This document shows, piece after piece, positions 7,305-17,122 of a stretch of 42,191 nt of DNA. The position numbers and the translations under genes are program-made. The DNA comes from Rhodoferax sp. GTDB taxonomy: Bacteria; Pseudomonadota; Gammaproteobacteria; Burkholderiales; Burkholderiaceae_C. The notes beneath the pieces were generated by a model. That model was not told the origin of the DNA. It did no database searches and saw only the letters and a list, made by a program, of their open reading frames with translations. The stretch is from contig NZ_JAGPBB010000028.1 in NCBI RefSeq assembly GCF_018063565.1, positions 1 through 42,191 of the forward strand, written 5' to 3'. Position 1 is the stretch's first letter; each line of letters starts with the position of its first letter.

Positions 7305-9969
7305 ACTCAAATTCTCCGTCTGACACTGCCATCGATACGTTACCCAGCGTCTTGCCTTCGATCGTACGCTTTAGATACTCTTCGGACAGTCTGGGCAGAA
7401 TCGTATTGGTCAGTATGGCATCGATCATGCGGCCACCACTTTCAACTTCGGTGCACCGGGAGGCGATCAACTTGACCACCTCGTCGGTATAGCTGAAGTC
7501 AGCTTTGTGATTCTCGGCAATGCGCTTCTTGATGCGATTGAGTTGCAAGCGAATGATATTGCCCAGCATTTCGTCGCTCAGCGGGTAGTACGGGATCACC
7601 TGCAAACGCCCCAGCAGAGCGGCCGGGAACACCTTGAGCAAAGGCTCTCGCAGGGCTTTGGCAATGTCGTCCGGCTCTGGCATGAGTTCGGGGTCACGGG
7701 TCATGCTCATGACAAGGTCGCTGCCAGCGTTGCTGGTCAGAATGATGACCGTGTTCTTGAAGTCGATCAATCGACCCTCGCCATCCTCCATGATGCCTTT
7801 GTCAAACACCTGGAAGAAGATCTCATGCACATCGCTGTGGGCTTTCTCCACCTCGTCCAGCAACACTACGCTGTAGGGCTTGCGCCGCACGGCCTCGGTC
7901 AGAACACCCCCTTCGCCATAGCCCACATACCCGGGAGGCGCGCCTTTGAGGGTCGACACCGTATGGGCCTCCTGAAACTCGCTCATGTTGATGGTGATCA
8001 TGTTCTGTTCACCACCATACAGGGTTTCTGCCAGGGTCAGCGCAGTCTCGGTCTTGCCAACCCCGGACGGTCCGACCAGCATGAACACCCCGATGGGCTT
8101 GTTGGGGTTATCGAGCCTTGCCCGGCTGGTCTGAATGCGCTTGGCGATCATGTCCAGGCCATGCCGTTGTCCGATCACGCGCTGGTTCAAGGTGTCTGCC
8201 ACATGCAAGATGGCTTCCACCTCGTTCTTCACCATGCGCCCAACCGGGATGCCGGTCCAGTCGGCGACAACCGATGCCACCGCCTGGGCATCCACCGCGG
8301 GCAAAATCAGGGGCGTGTCACCTTGCATGAGCGCCAGTTTCTGCTGCAATGCGGCCAGTTCGATCAGCAGGGATGCACGCGCCTCGTCACCCAGCGGGAC
8401 GGCGGTATCAACCTTGCCATCACCGCTGCCACGCAACTGCCCGCGCAAATCCAGAACTTTGGCCACGAGTTCTTTCTCATCGTTCCAACGGGCGTCCAGC
8501 AGGGCAAGCAAAGCCGATGCTTCATCGCGTTTGGCCATTGCGTCAACCAGTCTTGCCCCGACCGGGATGCCGACAGCCACTTCACGCTCGATGATCCCAA
8601 GTTCTACATCCAGCATCTCGATGCGACGCTGAACATTTTCGACTTCAGGCGGTGTGGCATGCTGGCTCACGGCAACCCGTGCACAACTGGTATCAAGCAA
8701 GCTAACGGCCTTGTCCGGCAGTTGACGCGCCGGAATATAGCGGTGTGACAGGTTCACCGCTGCCGTAATGGCCTCATCAAGCAAAAGTACCTTGTGGTGC
8801 TTTTCAAGAACCGTGGCCACCCCGCGCAACATGGCAACAGCCTTGGCCTCATCAGGTTCGGGCACCTGAACCACCTGAAAACGACGCGTCAGGGCGGGGT
8901 CCTTTTCGATGTACTTTTTATATTCCGCCCATGTCGTGGCACCGATGGTGCGCAAGGTTCCACGTGCCAAAGCGGGCTTGAGCAGGTTGGCTGCATCACC
9001 CGTGCCTGCCTGGCCCCCGGCGCCCACCAAGGTGTGCACCTCATCCACAAAAAGAATCACAGGTTTGGGGCTGGCCTGAACCTCATCGATCACCTGGCGC
9101 AGACGCTGCTCAAACTCACCTTTCATGCTGGCGCCTGCCTGCAGCAAACCGATATCAAGCGACAGCAGCGAGACATCCTGGAGTTGTGGCGGCACATCAC
9201 CTTTGGCCAGTCGCAAGGCAAAACCCTCGACCACTGCGGTCTTGCCGACACCTGCCTCACCCGTCAAGAGCGGATTGTTCTGCCGACGCCGCATCAGAAT
9301 GTCAACAATTTGCCGAATTTCTTCATCACGGCCGGTGACCGGATCAAGCTCGCCGTTGCGAGCCTTTTCAGTCAGGTCAACCGCGTATTTCTTCAACGCC
9401 TCCTGTTTGCCCATCTGGGCGGGTGCCATCGCGCCACTGGCCTCACCCGGAACACCGCTAAGCCCGGTGCCGTCACTCGCCGCCAAAGCGTCTTCGGGCG
9501 AGCCTTTCACAATTTCACCCAACTTCTCGGACAGAGCATCAATGCCAAGTTTTTCAAACTCGCGGGAAATGCCATACAAAATGCTGCGCAAACCGCTGGT
9601 CTTCACCAATCCAACCAGGATGTAGGCGCTTCTGACCTGTGAATCCCCATATTTCAGGGTCCCGTAGACCCAAGCCCGCTCTACAGCATTCTCAATATGC
9701 TCGGACAAATCTGAAATTGCGGTGGCGCCTCGGGGTAACTTGTCGAGCGATCGAGTCAGATCTGCGGCCAATTTGGAAGCGTCGACATCAAAATGACGCA
9801 CGATACGATGGATGTCGCTGTCGTTGCTGCTCAGTATCTGGTGCATCCAATGCACCAGCTCAACATAAGGGTTGCCACGCAGTTTGCAAAAAACGGTTGC
9901 TCCTTCAATGGCCTTATACAGAAGCGGATTCAACTTGCCAAAAAGTGCCGTACGACTGATCTCAGACAT
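7291..9969 (-). CDS. clpV: ClpV (TssH) AAA+ ATPase that recycles the T6SS sheath
   Basis: ClpV/TssH disassembles the contracted TssBC sheath after firing. The 892-residue product has an N-terminal double Clp-N domain (about 1-160), then two AAA+ modules. The first carries Walker [10 protein letters not shown] and Walker [14 protein letters not shown]; the second carries [10 protein letters not shown] and [11 protein letters not shown]. The M-domain coiled coil lies between them (about 400-520). Length and motifs separate it from ClpB mainly by context and the T6SS-type C-terminus. ATG 9969 is preferred over ATG 9975 because AGGAG lies 7 nt before it but only 1 nt before the earlier one. The 3' end overlaps the vgrG start by 14 nt. 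Confidence 0.97.
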   Translation of the reverse strand: MSEISRTALFGKLNPLLYKAIEGATVFCKLRGNPYVELVHWMHQILSSNDSDIHRIVRHFDVDASKLAADLTRSLDKLPRGATAISDLSEHIENAVERAWVYGTLKYGDSQVRSAYILVGLVKTSGLRSILYGISREFEKLGIDALSEKLGEIVKGSPEDALAASDGTGLSGVPGEASGAMAPAQMGKQEALKKYAVDLTEKARNGELDPVTGRDEEIRQIVDILMRRRQNNPLLTGEAGVGKTAVVEGFALRLAKGDVPPQLQDVSLLSLDIGLLQAGASMKGEFEQRLRQVIDEVQASPKPVILFVDEVHTLVGAGGQAGTGDAANLLKPALARGTLRTIGATTWAEYKKYIEKDPALTRRFQVVQVPEPDEAKAVAMLRGVATVLEKHHKVLLLDEAITAAVNLSHRYIPARQLPDKAVSLLDTSCARVAVSQHATPPEVENVQRRIEMLDVELGIIEREVAVGIPVGARLVDAMAKRDEASALLALLDARWNDEKELVAKVLDLRGQLRGSGDGKVDTAVPLGDEARASLLIELAALQQKLALMQGDTPLILPAVDAQAVASVVADWTGIPVGRMVKNEVEAILHVADTLNQRVIGQRHGLDMIAKRIQTSRARLDNPNKPIGVFMLVGPSGVGKTETALTLAETLYGGEQNMITINMSEFQEAHTVSTLKGAPPGYVGYGEGGVLTEAVRRKPYSVVLLDEVEKAHSDVHEIFFQVFDKGIMEDGEGRLIDFKNTVIILTSNAGSDLVMSMTRDPELMPEPDDIAKALREPLLKVFPAALLGRLQVIPYYPLSDEMLGNIIRLQLNRIKKRIAENHKADFSYTDEVVKLIASRCTEVESGGRMIDAILTNTILPRLSEEYLKRTIEGKTLGNVSMAVSDGEFEYVFG

Positions 9970-10002
9970 GGTCATTCTCCTAAGTAAATTATGTGCAACA
10001 GC

Positions 10003-11118
10003 TCACCGAGCGCAGGTTAGGCGCTCCATGTTCAACAGTACATCGTCAGCATCTCTCGCCCGTTTTCCGGGGGACATGCCAAGCCAGCTGGTCCACCCAA
10101 GCTGACCATAAACCCCAAGTCGGGTGGCTGGAACCTCTTCTTTGACAAGCACCAAGCGGGCATCCCAAACCAACTCGACGCCAATATAGTTCCGAACCCA
10201 GTCCCGAACCTGGACAAAACGATTGCCGCCCGGCAAAAAGCGCTCGAACTCGCGAAAGCTCATGGCGCCCAAAATCAAACGAAACTTGTGCTGCACGTCA
10301 GGCACCCGCACGCCGGCCACCGCACCAAGACCCAGCCGCGACGATGTCAGACCGAGTTCAATGCGATGGACCGAGCCTTTGCCTGCAAGCGTGGCAGACA
10401 CCAGCCTGGTCTGATCTTCGACCGCCAGTTTCAGCCAATGCATACAGTACTCTTTGAGAGCAACCGGTACCCGCAACAGGGCCGCCAAGGGTCGAACCAG
10501 ACCCTCAACATTGCGCGTCTGGCGACACAGATGCCCTGCATGGTGAAGCTTCAGATGGTCTGGCACTGAATCCCGATGGCGAAGCGTGTCTTGACCCAGA
10601 CCAACCAGACTTGCTGCATATCGGCCGAAATTGTCACGGTCAGGGTGATCCAGGCTGGTGGCTGCCTGGCAATCTGCCCATGCCCGGTAAAACAGCAAGA
10701 TCATTCGATGCTGGAACACGTCACAGAACCGGGCCAGCGTCTGGTCACGGTAGTGCAGTAAGCGCTCCTGGACATATTCCGTGAGGTGCTGAGGTAGCGC
10801 TCCATTGGGGCCATACAGTCCAAAATTATTGATGGTCAGACGCCCCACGCCGCGAGCCGCAACACCGGGCTCAAACGAATGCAAGGATGCCGGTGCAAAC
10901 GACAGTGACGCGTGCTGGGTAAGTCTGAGTGGCTCGTTCTGCGGGCGCGGCGCCCGCCCCAGCGGCACCGGACCTGAAACTACCGCATCGAACTGACGCA
11001 AGATATTGTAAAAATCATACTGCGTGGCATCACTGGCCAATGCGTCAAGGATAGGCTGAATCTTCGCCAGAGCCATAGCACCATCGGATCCTGAGGTAGT
11101 CGGGTTGGACGTACTCAT
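10003..11118 (-). CDS. tssG: TssG T6SS baseplate subunit
   Basis: TssG is a baseplate wedge component that binds TssF, TssE and TssK. The 371-residue product shows family features: the hydrophilic start leading to DFYNILRQFDAV, the segment VGRLTINNFGLYGPNGALPQHLTEYV, typical of TssG, and a C-terminal LVLVKEEVPATRLG region. No signal peptide or membrane segment is seen. ATG 11118 overlaps the tssF stop as ATGA, so translation is coupled. The gap to clpV is 33 nt and holds the clpV ribosome-binding site. Confidence 0.96.
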   Translation of the reverse strand: MSTSNPTTSGSDGAMALAKIQPILDALASDATQYDFYNILRQFDAVVSGPVPLGRAPRPQNEPLRLTQHASLSFAPASLHSFEPGVAARGVGRLTINNFGLYGPNGALPQHLTEYVQERLLHYRDQTLARFCDVFQHRMILLFYRAWADCQAATSLDHPDRDNFGRYAASLVGLGQDTLRHRDSVPDHLKLHHAGHLCRQTRNVEGLVRPLAALLRVPVALKEYCMHWLKLAVEDQTRLVSATLAGKGSVHRIELGLTSSRLGLGAVAGVRVPDVQHKFRLILGAMSFREFERFLPGGNRFVQVRDWVRNYIGVELVWDARLVLVKEEVPATRLGVYGQLGWTSWLGMSPGKRARDADDVLLNMERLTCAR

Positions 11119-12989
11119 ACAGTAGGTCTCCGCCCAATGCGGGGCTGCCAGCTCGCAATATGGGCACGCTGCGTGCTCGACATCGAAAACTCTGTAAATG
11201 AGTTGAGGCTCACATGTCGTGCGAAAAACTGCTCAATCACAGCACCGAACAACCACGGGCTGACGCCAGCCAGAGGTATTTCGTCGAGCATCATATCCAG
11301 CTGAACACCGCGACCGAACACAATCGGCCCTCGCCCTGGCACTCGCCGGTTGACACTTTTCACAGCCAGTTTCTGTATGGCACCAATCTGAGCCTCTGCA
11401 CCTTGCGCACCCAGCCTGGCATACAAACCCAACAACTGTCGCAATGCGCTGGCCCCTTCTTCAGCACTCAAGTCTGTCAAGGTCAGGTAATTCAGGCTCA
11501 AATGCGAAATGAGTCGCCAGGTAATTTCGCGCTCAGCCAGGGCTGCCGTCGGGCGCGTCGGCCCTGCCACAAACCGAATGTCGTCCACTGGCGCTGAAAC
11601 GAGCAGTGTGAGGTCTGAACCTGCATTGCCCAGTGGCGTCAACAATGACAGGTCGCGATTTGTGCAAAGGGCCTCCACCGTCACTTGCCTCAAGTCAGCA
11701 CTGTAAGGTGCTTCGTTGGCATCAACCAGGGTAACAAAACACTCGCTCCCGATGTAACCAGTGCGGGGACCATTGCGCTTGCCTTTTTCTGAAAGCAAGC
11801 GTTGCTCACGTCGAACAGAGAAATAGGCACCCGCCCCCCGCCGATCGACATCTGCCGCCGCATAAAAAGGTTGAAAGTTGATCTCCCGATCAGAATCATT
11901 TTGATGACCCACCACCCGGGAAATGCTGTGAATCTCGAAATCCAGGGGCCGCCCCCGGTCCATCACCGCGTGATGTTCAAACCGCGTTGTGGCAACCGGA
12001 ATGCGGTCCGAGTTGCGACTGAACAAATTGACAACTGGCACACAATGCAACAAGAAATTCTTGGCATCGGTCACGGCTTCCAGACCGACATGTCCAGACT
12101 TCAGAAGCAGCACGACTTCAAAGCGATGGCCTGAAATTCTTGGTAAACATCGCTGCAAACCGGCGATGGAAACAAAGCGAAACCGTTCTGGAAAGGCAAA
12201 ATATTCGTGCAATAAGCGGTGCCCATCAAACGCACGCGACCCTGAGGGCAACAACGCCTGGTCTGACGCGAACCCCTCGCATGTCACCGCGTCTGCGCCA
12301 TAGGGCACCAGCTCACGAATGGGCAAGCCACCCGCATGAACCAGCATACCAACACACTGTGTGTGAATGATCTCCTGCAACTTCGAGGCAACTTCAGGTA
12401 CGCCAGCCAAGTACATGGACAGCGTATCCAGTTTCAAACTGCTGACTTCAAGCTGGCCCGTCGTTTCAAAGACAAAGCGCAAAGCACCCCTGACTGGTGC
12501 ACTCCAGCGGAATCCGGCAACAGGAAGATCAGGTGGGGCCGCCGTCAAACGAACTTCAGCCAAGCGAATCGGCCAGAGTACGGCCTCATGTGCGGTCCTG
12601 AATTCGCAGGCCGTCTGTTCGTTCATAGGCAACCTGGCCCGTAACCTGGAATGGCGCGGCAATTGGTACCCATCGGGTGAACCGCCTTGCGACGCCGAGG
12701 GCTCAAGGCGTATCACCCCCATCGCGGGTGTGGGTGCCAGATACCCGGGGTACACCAGATCGAGCAGGCGCTGCGAAAAGCGCGGAAACTCAGCGTCCAT
12801 CTTGAGCTGGATACGCGCCGACATGAAAGCAAACCCCTCCAGCAGGCGTTCGACATACGGATCCGCCACCTCAATGCCGCGCATTCCCAAACGTGCGGCA
12901 ACCTTTGGGAACTGCTCGGCAAACTCAGCCCCTTGCTCGCGCACATAGGCCAATTCGCGGTTGTAGTAGTCGAGCATCCGCGGGTCCAT
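11115..12989 (-). CDS. tssF: TssF T6SS baseplate subunit
   Basis: TssF is the largest wedge protein of the T6SS baseplate (related to phage T4 gp6). The 624 residues match the usual length. The N-terminus MDPRMLDYYNRELAYVREQG is the family signature, followed by the conserved FPKVAARLGMRGIEVADPYVERLLEGF stretch in which DPYVERLLE is diagnostic. It starts 1 nt after the tssE stop and its own stop overlaps tssG. No membrane segment or export signal is seen, in line with a cytoplasmic assembly role. Confidence 0.97.
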   Translation of the reverse strand: MDPRMLDYYNRELAYVREQGAEFAEQFPKVAARLGMRGIEVADPYVERLLEGFAFMSARIQLKMDAEFPRFSQRLLDLVYPGYLAPTPAMGVIRLEPSASQGGSPDGYQLPRHSRLRARLPMNEQTACEFRTAHEAVLWPIRLAEVRLTAAPPDLPVAGFRWSAPVRGALRFVFETTGQLEVSSLKLDTLSMYLAGVPEVASKLQEIIHTQCVGMLVHAGGLPIRELVPYGADAVTCEGFASDQALLPSGSRAFDGHRLLHEYFAFPERFRFVSIAGLQRCLPRISGHRFEVVLLLKSGHVGLEAVTDAKNFLLHCVPVVNLFSRNSDRIPVATTRFEHHAVMDRGRPLDFEIHSISRVVGHQNDSDREINFQPFYAAADVDRRGAGAYFSVRREQRLLSEKGKRNGPRTGYIGSECFVTLVDANEAPYSADLRQVTVEALCTNRDLSLLTPLGNAGSDLTLLVSAPVDDIRFVAGPTRPTAALAEREITWRLISHLSLNYLTLTDLSAEEGASALRQLLGLYARLGAQGAEAQIGAIQKLAVKSVNRRVPGRGPIVFGRGVQLDMMLDEIPLAGVSPWLFGAVIEQFFARHVSLNSFTEFSMSSTQRAHIASWQPRIGRRPTV

Positions 12990-12990
12990 A

Positions 12991-13521
12991 TCATGCCCCG
13001 CTGGTGGCCAACTGGTCGGTCAGCTTCATGTAACCGGTTTCCAGATCAAGTTCAGATCGAATCAGAAGTTCCACCGGATAAGGCATGGACCACAACTCGC
13101 CTCGCAATTCAAACTGCAAGAGATTGTGGTGTCCCATCAGGTCGGCTGGTGCCGACGCCTTCACGCTCAGTGTGCCGGGGAGTATTCTGGGTTCGAAGTT
13201 GACGATCGCGTCAAATATCCGGCGCTCCAGATCAAGCCAGTCGACACCGGAAAAATTCTTACCGGACAACACCGGGATTCCGAAATTGATCACCGAGCGC
13301 TGAACTTCAGGATACAAATCCAGTTGCCCGTCGGTGTCATACGCCGTGGTATTCAACAACCAGACCAAATCGCGCAAGACGGTTTTTTTTAGCCGCCCCT
13401 TCGACACAACAGAATTTTGCAGTGTCTCGTTTCGCTGGTCGGGATCGTCATCGGTCAAACGATCCAGCAACGCGGGCTGGAGACGATCTCCCACAGCGCG
13501 ACTGATGCTTTGATCGTTCAT
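12991..13521 (-). CDS. tssE: TssE gp25-like baseplate/sheath initiator
   Basis: TssE is the gp25/lysozyme-like protein that links the baseplate to the first ring of the TssBC sheath. The 176-residue product carries the gp25 core: LRDLVWLLNT, then VINFGIPVLSG, and a C-terminal strand region (LLQFELRGELWSMPYPVEL) with the EPRI segment typical of the family. It lies between tagJ (54 nt upstream) and tssF (1 nt downstream). The Shine-Dalgarno before ATG 13521 is poor. Confidence 0.95.
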   Translation of the reverse strand: MNDQSISRAVGDRLQPALLDRLTDDDPDQRNETLQNSVVSKGRLKKTVLRDLVWLLNTTAYDTDGQLDLYPEVQRSVINFGIPVLSGKNFSGVDWLDLERRIFDAIVNFEPRILPGTLSVKASAPADLMGHHNLLQFELRGELWSMPYPVELLIRSELDLETGYMKLTDQLATSGA

Positions 13522-13575
13522 AGGTGTAGCGGAAAAATCTTTACAGGTTAATCCGTCTGAAGCGAACGGAAACTG

Positions 13576-14379
13576 TCAAGGTGCCGCGATTGTTTTCTGA
13601 GCAAACACGATCTCACGGGTGTCCAGGATCGGATGCTCACCCACATCGGAAGTCCACATCCGTTGACCCAGACCCACCCAAACATCGGGGCTTTTTTCAA
13701 CCCAGTCAGTGGCACGGCAACGACGCAAAGCATCCCCATTAGGTGAGTCTGTTTTGGCGGTCTCCGGATACCTGGACGGAATAAATGCGGGCACGCGACC
13801 CTGGTTCGGAAGACTCAGTTCCGCAGGTGCCCACACCATATCACGCAAATCTGCCGGTGCGTCAATCTTGATGGCTGAACAGGATTCAAACGGCAACCAG
13901 TAATACTGCCCGTTGACAATCACCTCACAAATAGGCCCAAGGCGCGAATCGCCATCTGCCACCCATTCGCACGTCACATTGTCAACCGTGCACGGTGTCG
14001 CCGAGGCCTCGTCCATGGCGCGCATTCGTAAATCGCTCGCCGCTGCCGAGTCCTGCTGCACCCCTTCCACCCTGAGTGCCTCCATCATCAAACCAACCCA
14101 CGCAGGCGGCGTTCCCATGATCTGTGGCGTCCTCTTGCCCGCAAACACATCGTTGCGAAAAGTTTCACAACGAATGGCTTCGCGGTAAGCCTGAGCCATT
14201 GGCAACGCCTTGGCATCAAGCTGGGCACACACCTGAAGTTGGGCCAGCGCGCGCTGCCAATCGCCCAGCAGGCAAAGCAACTGAAACAAGTGAACCCGAA
14301 GCTTGGCGTTGCTGGCATCCCCACGCACTTGCTTCTGGAGTTCACTGAGTTCTTCGTTCAGGGTCTTATTGGCACTCAA
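13576..14379 (-). CDS. tagJ: TagJ (ImpE family) T6SS accessory protein
   Basis: TagJ/ImpE is an accessory protein that in Pseudomonas and related systems binds the TssB N-terminus and helps ClpV-driven sheath turnover. The 267-residue product has an N-terminal TPR-like helical part (LSELQKQVRG, LFQLLCLLGDWQRALAQL, AYREAIRCE) and a C-terminal mixed domain (NGQYYWLPFESCSAIKI, then WTSDVGEHPILDTREIVF), both typical of ImpE. I chose the TTG at 14379: AAAGG precedes it by 7 nt and the length fits the family. The frame stays open to 14457, but that longer form would overlap hcp. tagJ next to hcp and tssE matches the H1-T6SS order. Confidence 0.92.
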   Translation of the reverse strand: MSANKTLNEELSELQKQVRGDASNAKLRVHLFQLLCLLGDWQRALAQLQVCAQLDAKALPMAQAYREAIRCETFRNDVFAGKRTPQIMGTPPAWVGLMMEALRVEGVQQDSAAASDLRMRAMDEASATPCTVDNVTCEWVADGDSRLGPICEVIVNGQYYWLPFESCSAIKIDAPADLRDMVWAPAELSLPNQGRVPAFIPSRYPETAKTDSPNGDALRRCRATDWVEKSPDVWVGLGQRMWTSDVGEHPILDTREIVFAQKTIAAP

Positions 14380-14426
14380 GGGGCCGCCTTTCGTGGTGAT
14401 GGCACAGAATCTTGCTCCAGCGACGA

Positions 14427-14915
14427 TCAATATTTCGTATTGGCCTTCGCATCCCAACCGCTCTCGATCGGGCCACCTTCTTTTCCGCCCTTGTCGTTTT
14501 GCGGTTGATATTTGAACTTGCTCTTGGAGAAGTTGATGCTATAGCTGCAGGTTGGTTCCGGCGCGCCAGTGCTATCCGACATCTGGTAACTGGTGACAAA
14601 ACAGTCTTCGAGAACCACTTCAACAAAATTAACTGGAGATGCCCCGCCCGCCTTCGACTCATGCAACTCTATCTTGCCGATGTGCTGGCCTGAGCACATG
14701 AAGCCAAACAACACCGGGCTTTCCTTGCCCGCCTTCACGGTGAAGTGGAAGTCCTGGAACGACACCTTGCCAGAGCCAGCACCAGATCCGTAGGATTGTG
14801 TTGAGGCCTGGCTACCGCCAAAACTATAAGTCTCAATTTCGATCCAGTCTTTGTGCGCTTTTTCCCCGCAGGTCCCTTTTGCGCCCTCAACATTCAAATA
14901 CATAGAATTTGCCAT
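14427..14915 (-). CDS. hcp: Hcp (TssD) T6SS tube protein
   Basis: Hcp hexamers stack to form the inner tube that is fired from the cell. The 162-residue length is standard, and the beta-rich sequence has the family's features: MANSMYLNVEGAKGTC at the start, GGSQASTQSYGSGAGSGKVS in the middle, and a C-terminal QPQNDKGGKE-type stretch. ATG 14915 is supported by AAAGGAG 6 nt upstream; an upstream in-frame ATG at 14978 lacks this and adds an unlike leader. A 111-nt gap with a small hairpin separates it from tssC, which may let hcp be expressed at a different level from the sheath genes. Confidence 0.97.
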   Translation of the reverse strand: MANSMYLNVEGAKGTCGEKAHKDWIEIETYSFGGSQASTQSYGSGAGSGKVSFQDFHFTVKAGKESPVLFGFMCSGQHIGKIELHESKAGGASPVNFVEVVLEDCFVTSYQMSDSTGAPEPTCSYSINFSKSKFKYQPQNDKGGKEGGPIESGWDAKANTKY

Positions 14916-14953
14916 GACATACTCCTTTGGTGTGATAAAAGTAAGACAACTAC

Positions 14954-14974
14954 GGCGCGCCCCCTTAACGCGCC
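14954..14974 (-). promoter_or_regulatory. Hairpin in the tssC-hcp spacer
   Basis: GGCGCG at 14954-14959 pairs with CGCGCC at 14969-14974 around a 9-nt loop. In the transcribed (minus) direction it is not followed by a U-run, so it is not a standard terminator. It could be an mRNA processing or stability element, letting the abundant tube protein be made separately from the sheath. The rest of the 111-nt spacer holds the hcp ribosome-binding site and no convincing promoter. Confidence 0.4.
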
Positions 14975-15026
14975 ACAAAGAAACGGGGTCAGAACATCGA
15001 AAAAAAGTGCTTCAACGTCAGCAAAA

Positions 15027-16523
15027 TCAACCAGCCGATTTTGCTGAAGGCAGTTTGGACACCAGGCGCAACGACACCGTCAGACCTTCAAGCTGGTAAT
15101 GTGGCCGCAGGAAAAACTTGGAGGTGTAGTAACCCGGATTTCCTTCCACCTCTTCCACAATCACTTCAGCAGCCGCCAATGGACGACGGGCCTTGGTTTC
15201 CTGGCTTGAGGTTTCCGGGTTGCCATCAACATAGTTGGTGATCCAGTCATTCAGCCAGCGCTCCATGTCAGAACGCTCTTTGAATGACCCAATTTTGTCG
15301 CGCACGATGCACTTGAGGTAATGCGCAAACCGGCAGCAGGCAAACATATAAGGTAACCGAGCGGCGAGATTGGCGTTGGCGGTCGCATCAGCATCGTAGT
15401 ACTCGGACGGCTTGTTGAGTGATTGAGCACCGATGAACGCGGCGATATCCGAGTTCTTCCGGTGCACCAATGGCATGAAGCCATTTTTTGCCAACTCGGC
15501 TTCGCGGCGATCGCTGATGGCGATCTCAGTCGGGCATTTCAGATCAACCCCACCATCATCTGATGGGAAGGCATGAGCAGGCAAATCGGTTACAACCCCA
15601 CCGGACTCGACACCCCGGATGGAAGTACACCAACCATACTCTTTGAACGAGCGGTTGATGTTGGCCGCCATAGCAAAAGCCGAGTTCGACCAGGTGTACT
15701 TGGCGTGACTGCCGCCTTCCGTGTCCTCTTCAAAATCAAACTCATCCACCGGATTGGTTTTGGCACCATAGGGCATCCGCGACAAATAGCGCGGCATCGC
15801 CAGGCCGACATACTTGGAGTCATCAGACTCGCGCAGGCTACGCCACGCTGCATACTCGGTGTTCGAGAAAATCTTGGTCAAGTCACGGGGATTGGACAGC
15901 TCTTGCCAGGATGTCATCTGCATCAGGTTTGGCGACGCGCCGGCAATAAAGGGTGCATGGGCAGATGCTGCAACCTTGGCCATCTCACCCAGCAATTCCA
16001 CATCAGGTGCGCTATGGTCAAAGTGATAATCCCCGACCAGGCAGCCATAGGGCTCACCGCCAAACTGTCCGTACTCTTCTTCGTAGAGTTTTTTGAAGAT
16101 CGGGCTCTGATCCCACCCCGCGCCCTTGTAACGGCGCATGGTTTTGTGCAGTTCCTTTTTGGAAATATTGAGAACCCGGATTTTCAGCATTTCGTCCGGA
16201 TCGGAATTGTCAATCAGATACTTCAAACCCCGCCAGGATCCTTCCAACCTTTGGAAGTCGTCATGGTGAATGATCAAATTCACCTGGTCAGAGAGTTTTT
16301 TATCCAGCTGCGCAATCAGTGCCTCGATGGTGCGGTAGGCATCGGTGGAGATCGTGCCGCTGAATGCAAGCGCCTGTTGCGCCAAGGTTTGAACCGCTGA
16401 CTCGATGGCCCCACGCGCTTCATCGGTTTTTGGTTTGAACTCTTTGCTCAGCAAAGACGCAAATTCGTTACCCTGAAATTCGACTTGACTCAGAGCCGAT
16501 ACGGATTGGGATTCGGTTGCCAT
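15027..16523 (-). CDS. tssC: TssC (VipB) contractile sheath large subunit
   Basis: TssC pairs with TssB to build the contractile sheath around the Hcp tube. The 498 residues contain the strongly conserved block EGSWRGLKYLIDNSDPDE, then VGDYHFDHSAPDVELL, and the C-terminal NPGYYTSKFFLRPHYQLEGL, all hallmark TssC sequences. It begins 24 nt after the tssB stop. The family is cytoplasmic and the sequence shows no export signal. Start ATG 16523 gives the usual length. Confidence 0.98.
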   Translation of the reverse strand: MATESQSVSALSQVEFQGNEFASLLSKEFKPKTDEARGAIESAVQTLAQQALAFSGTISTDAYRTIEALIAQLDKKLSDQVNLIIHHDDFQRLEGSWRGLKYLIDNSDPDEMLKIRVLNISKKELHKTMRRYKGAGWDQSPIFKKLYEEEYGQFGGEPYGCLVGDYHFDHSAPDVELLGEMAKVAASAHAPFIAGASPNLMQMTSWQELSNPRDLTKIFSNTEYAAWRSLRESDDSKYVGLAMPRYLSRMPYGAKTNPVDEFDFEEDTEGGSHAKYTWSNSAFAMAANINRSFKEYGWCTSIRGVESGGVVTDLPAHAFPSDDGGVDLKCPTEIAISDRREAELAKNGFMPLVHRKNSDIAAFIGAQSLNKPSEYYDADATANANLAARLPYMFACCRFAHYLKCIVRDKIGSFKERSDMERWLNDWITNYVDGNPETSSQETKARRPLAAAEVIVEEVEGNPGYYTSKFFLRPHYQLEGLTVSLRLVSKLPSAKSAG

Positions 16524-16547
16524 TTCTTTATCCTATTCGGGTTTAAC

Positions 16548-17060
16548 TTATGCTGCAGAGTCAGCAGGTTTTGGCACTGCCGACAAGGAATTCAACAAGG
16601 CCGGATCTTGCAGGACTTTGGCCAATAGTTCTTCCGCGCCGGACTTGCCATCCATGTATGACAGCAGATTGTGCAGTTGAGTGCGTGCTTCCAGCAACTG
16701 ATTGAGTGCACCGACCTTTTTGGCAACAGCGGCAGGAGAAAAGTCATCCATGCTTTCAAAACTGACATCAACCGACAGATAACCGTCACCGGTCAGGGTG
16801 TTGGGAACGTTGAAGGCGACGCGCGGCTTCATGGCCTTCATACGCGCATCAAAATTGTCGTAATCGATCTCGGCAAACTTCCGGTCAGCAATATCCGGCA
16901 TCTCCACCTCAGACTTGCCAGCCAAGTCCGCCATCACGCCCATCACGAACGGAATCTGAACCTTTTTTTCCGATCCGTAAACCTCAACATCGTATTCGAT
17001 CTGAACACGTGGTGCACGGTTCTTGGCGATCCACTTTTGTCCACTTTTCTTTGCTGACAT
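16548..17060 (-). CDS. tssB: TssB (VipA) contractile sheath small subunit
   Basis: TssB is the small sheath protein and carries the site around which TssC assembles. The 170-residue length is typical, and the N-terminal block SGQKWIAKNRAPRVQIEYDVE is the family signature, followed by PFVMGVMADLAG and the MKPRVAFNVPNTL segment. ATG 17060 is preceded by AGGAGT; that ribosome-binding site lies in the loop of a 5-bp hairpin (TTAAC/GTTAA, 17063-17079). It starts 62 nt after the tssA stop. Confidence 0.97.
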   Translation of the reverse strand: MSAKKSGQKWIAKNRAPRVQIEYDVEVYGSEKKVQIPFVMGVMADLAGKSEVEMPDIADRKFAEIDYDNFDARMKAMKPRVAFNVPNTLTGDGYLSVDVSFESMDDFSPAAVAKKVGALNQLLEARTQLHNLLSYMDGKSGAEELLAKVLQDPALLNSLSAVPKPADSAA

Positions 17061-17062
17061 GG

Positions 17063-17079
17063 TTAACTACTCCTGTTAA
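17063..17079 (-). promoter_or_regulatory. Small hairpin presenting the tssB ribosome-binding site
   Basis: On the minus strand TTAAC, loop AGGAGTA, GTTAA. The Shine-Dalgarno AGGAG is in the loop. With only five mostly A-T pairs it is weak, and it may simply keep the site accessible. Confidence 0.25.
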
Positions 17080-17122
17080 AAAGCTGCGATTGAAATCTTC
17101 CAATGACCGTCTCTGCATTCAT

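Noticed and set aside
7507-9642. Long plus-strand open frames opposite clpV
   Set aside because: They mirror the clpV codon pattern on the other strand; no recognizable motif, and clpV is unambiguous.
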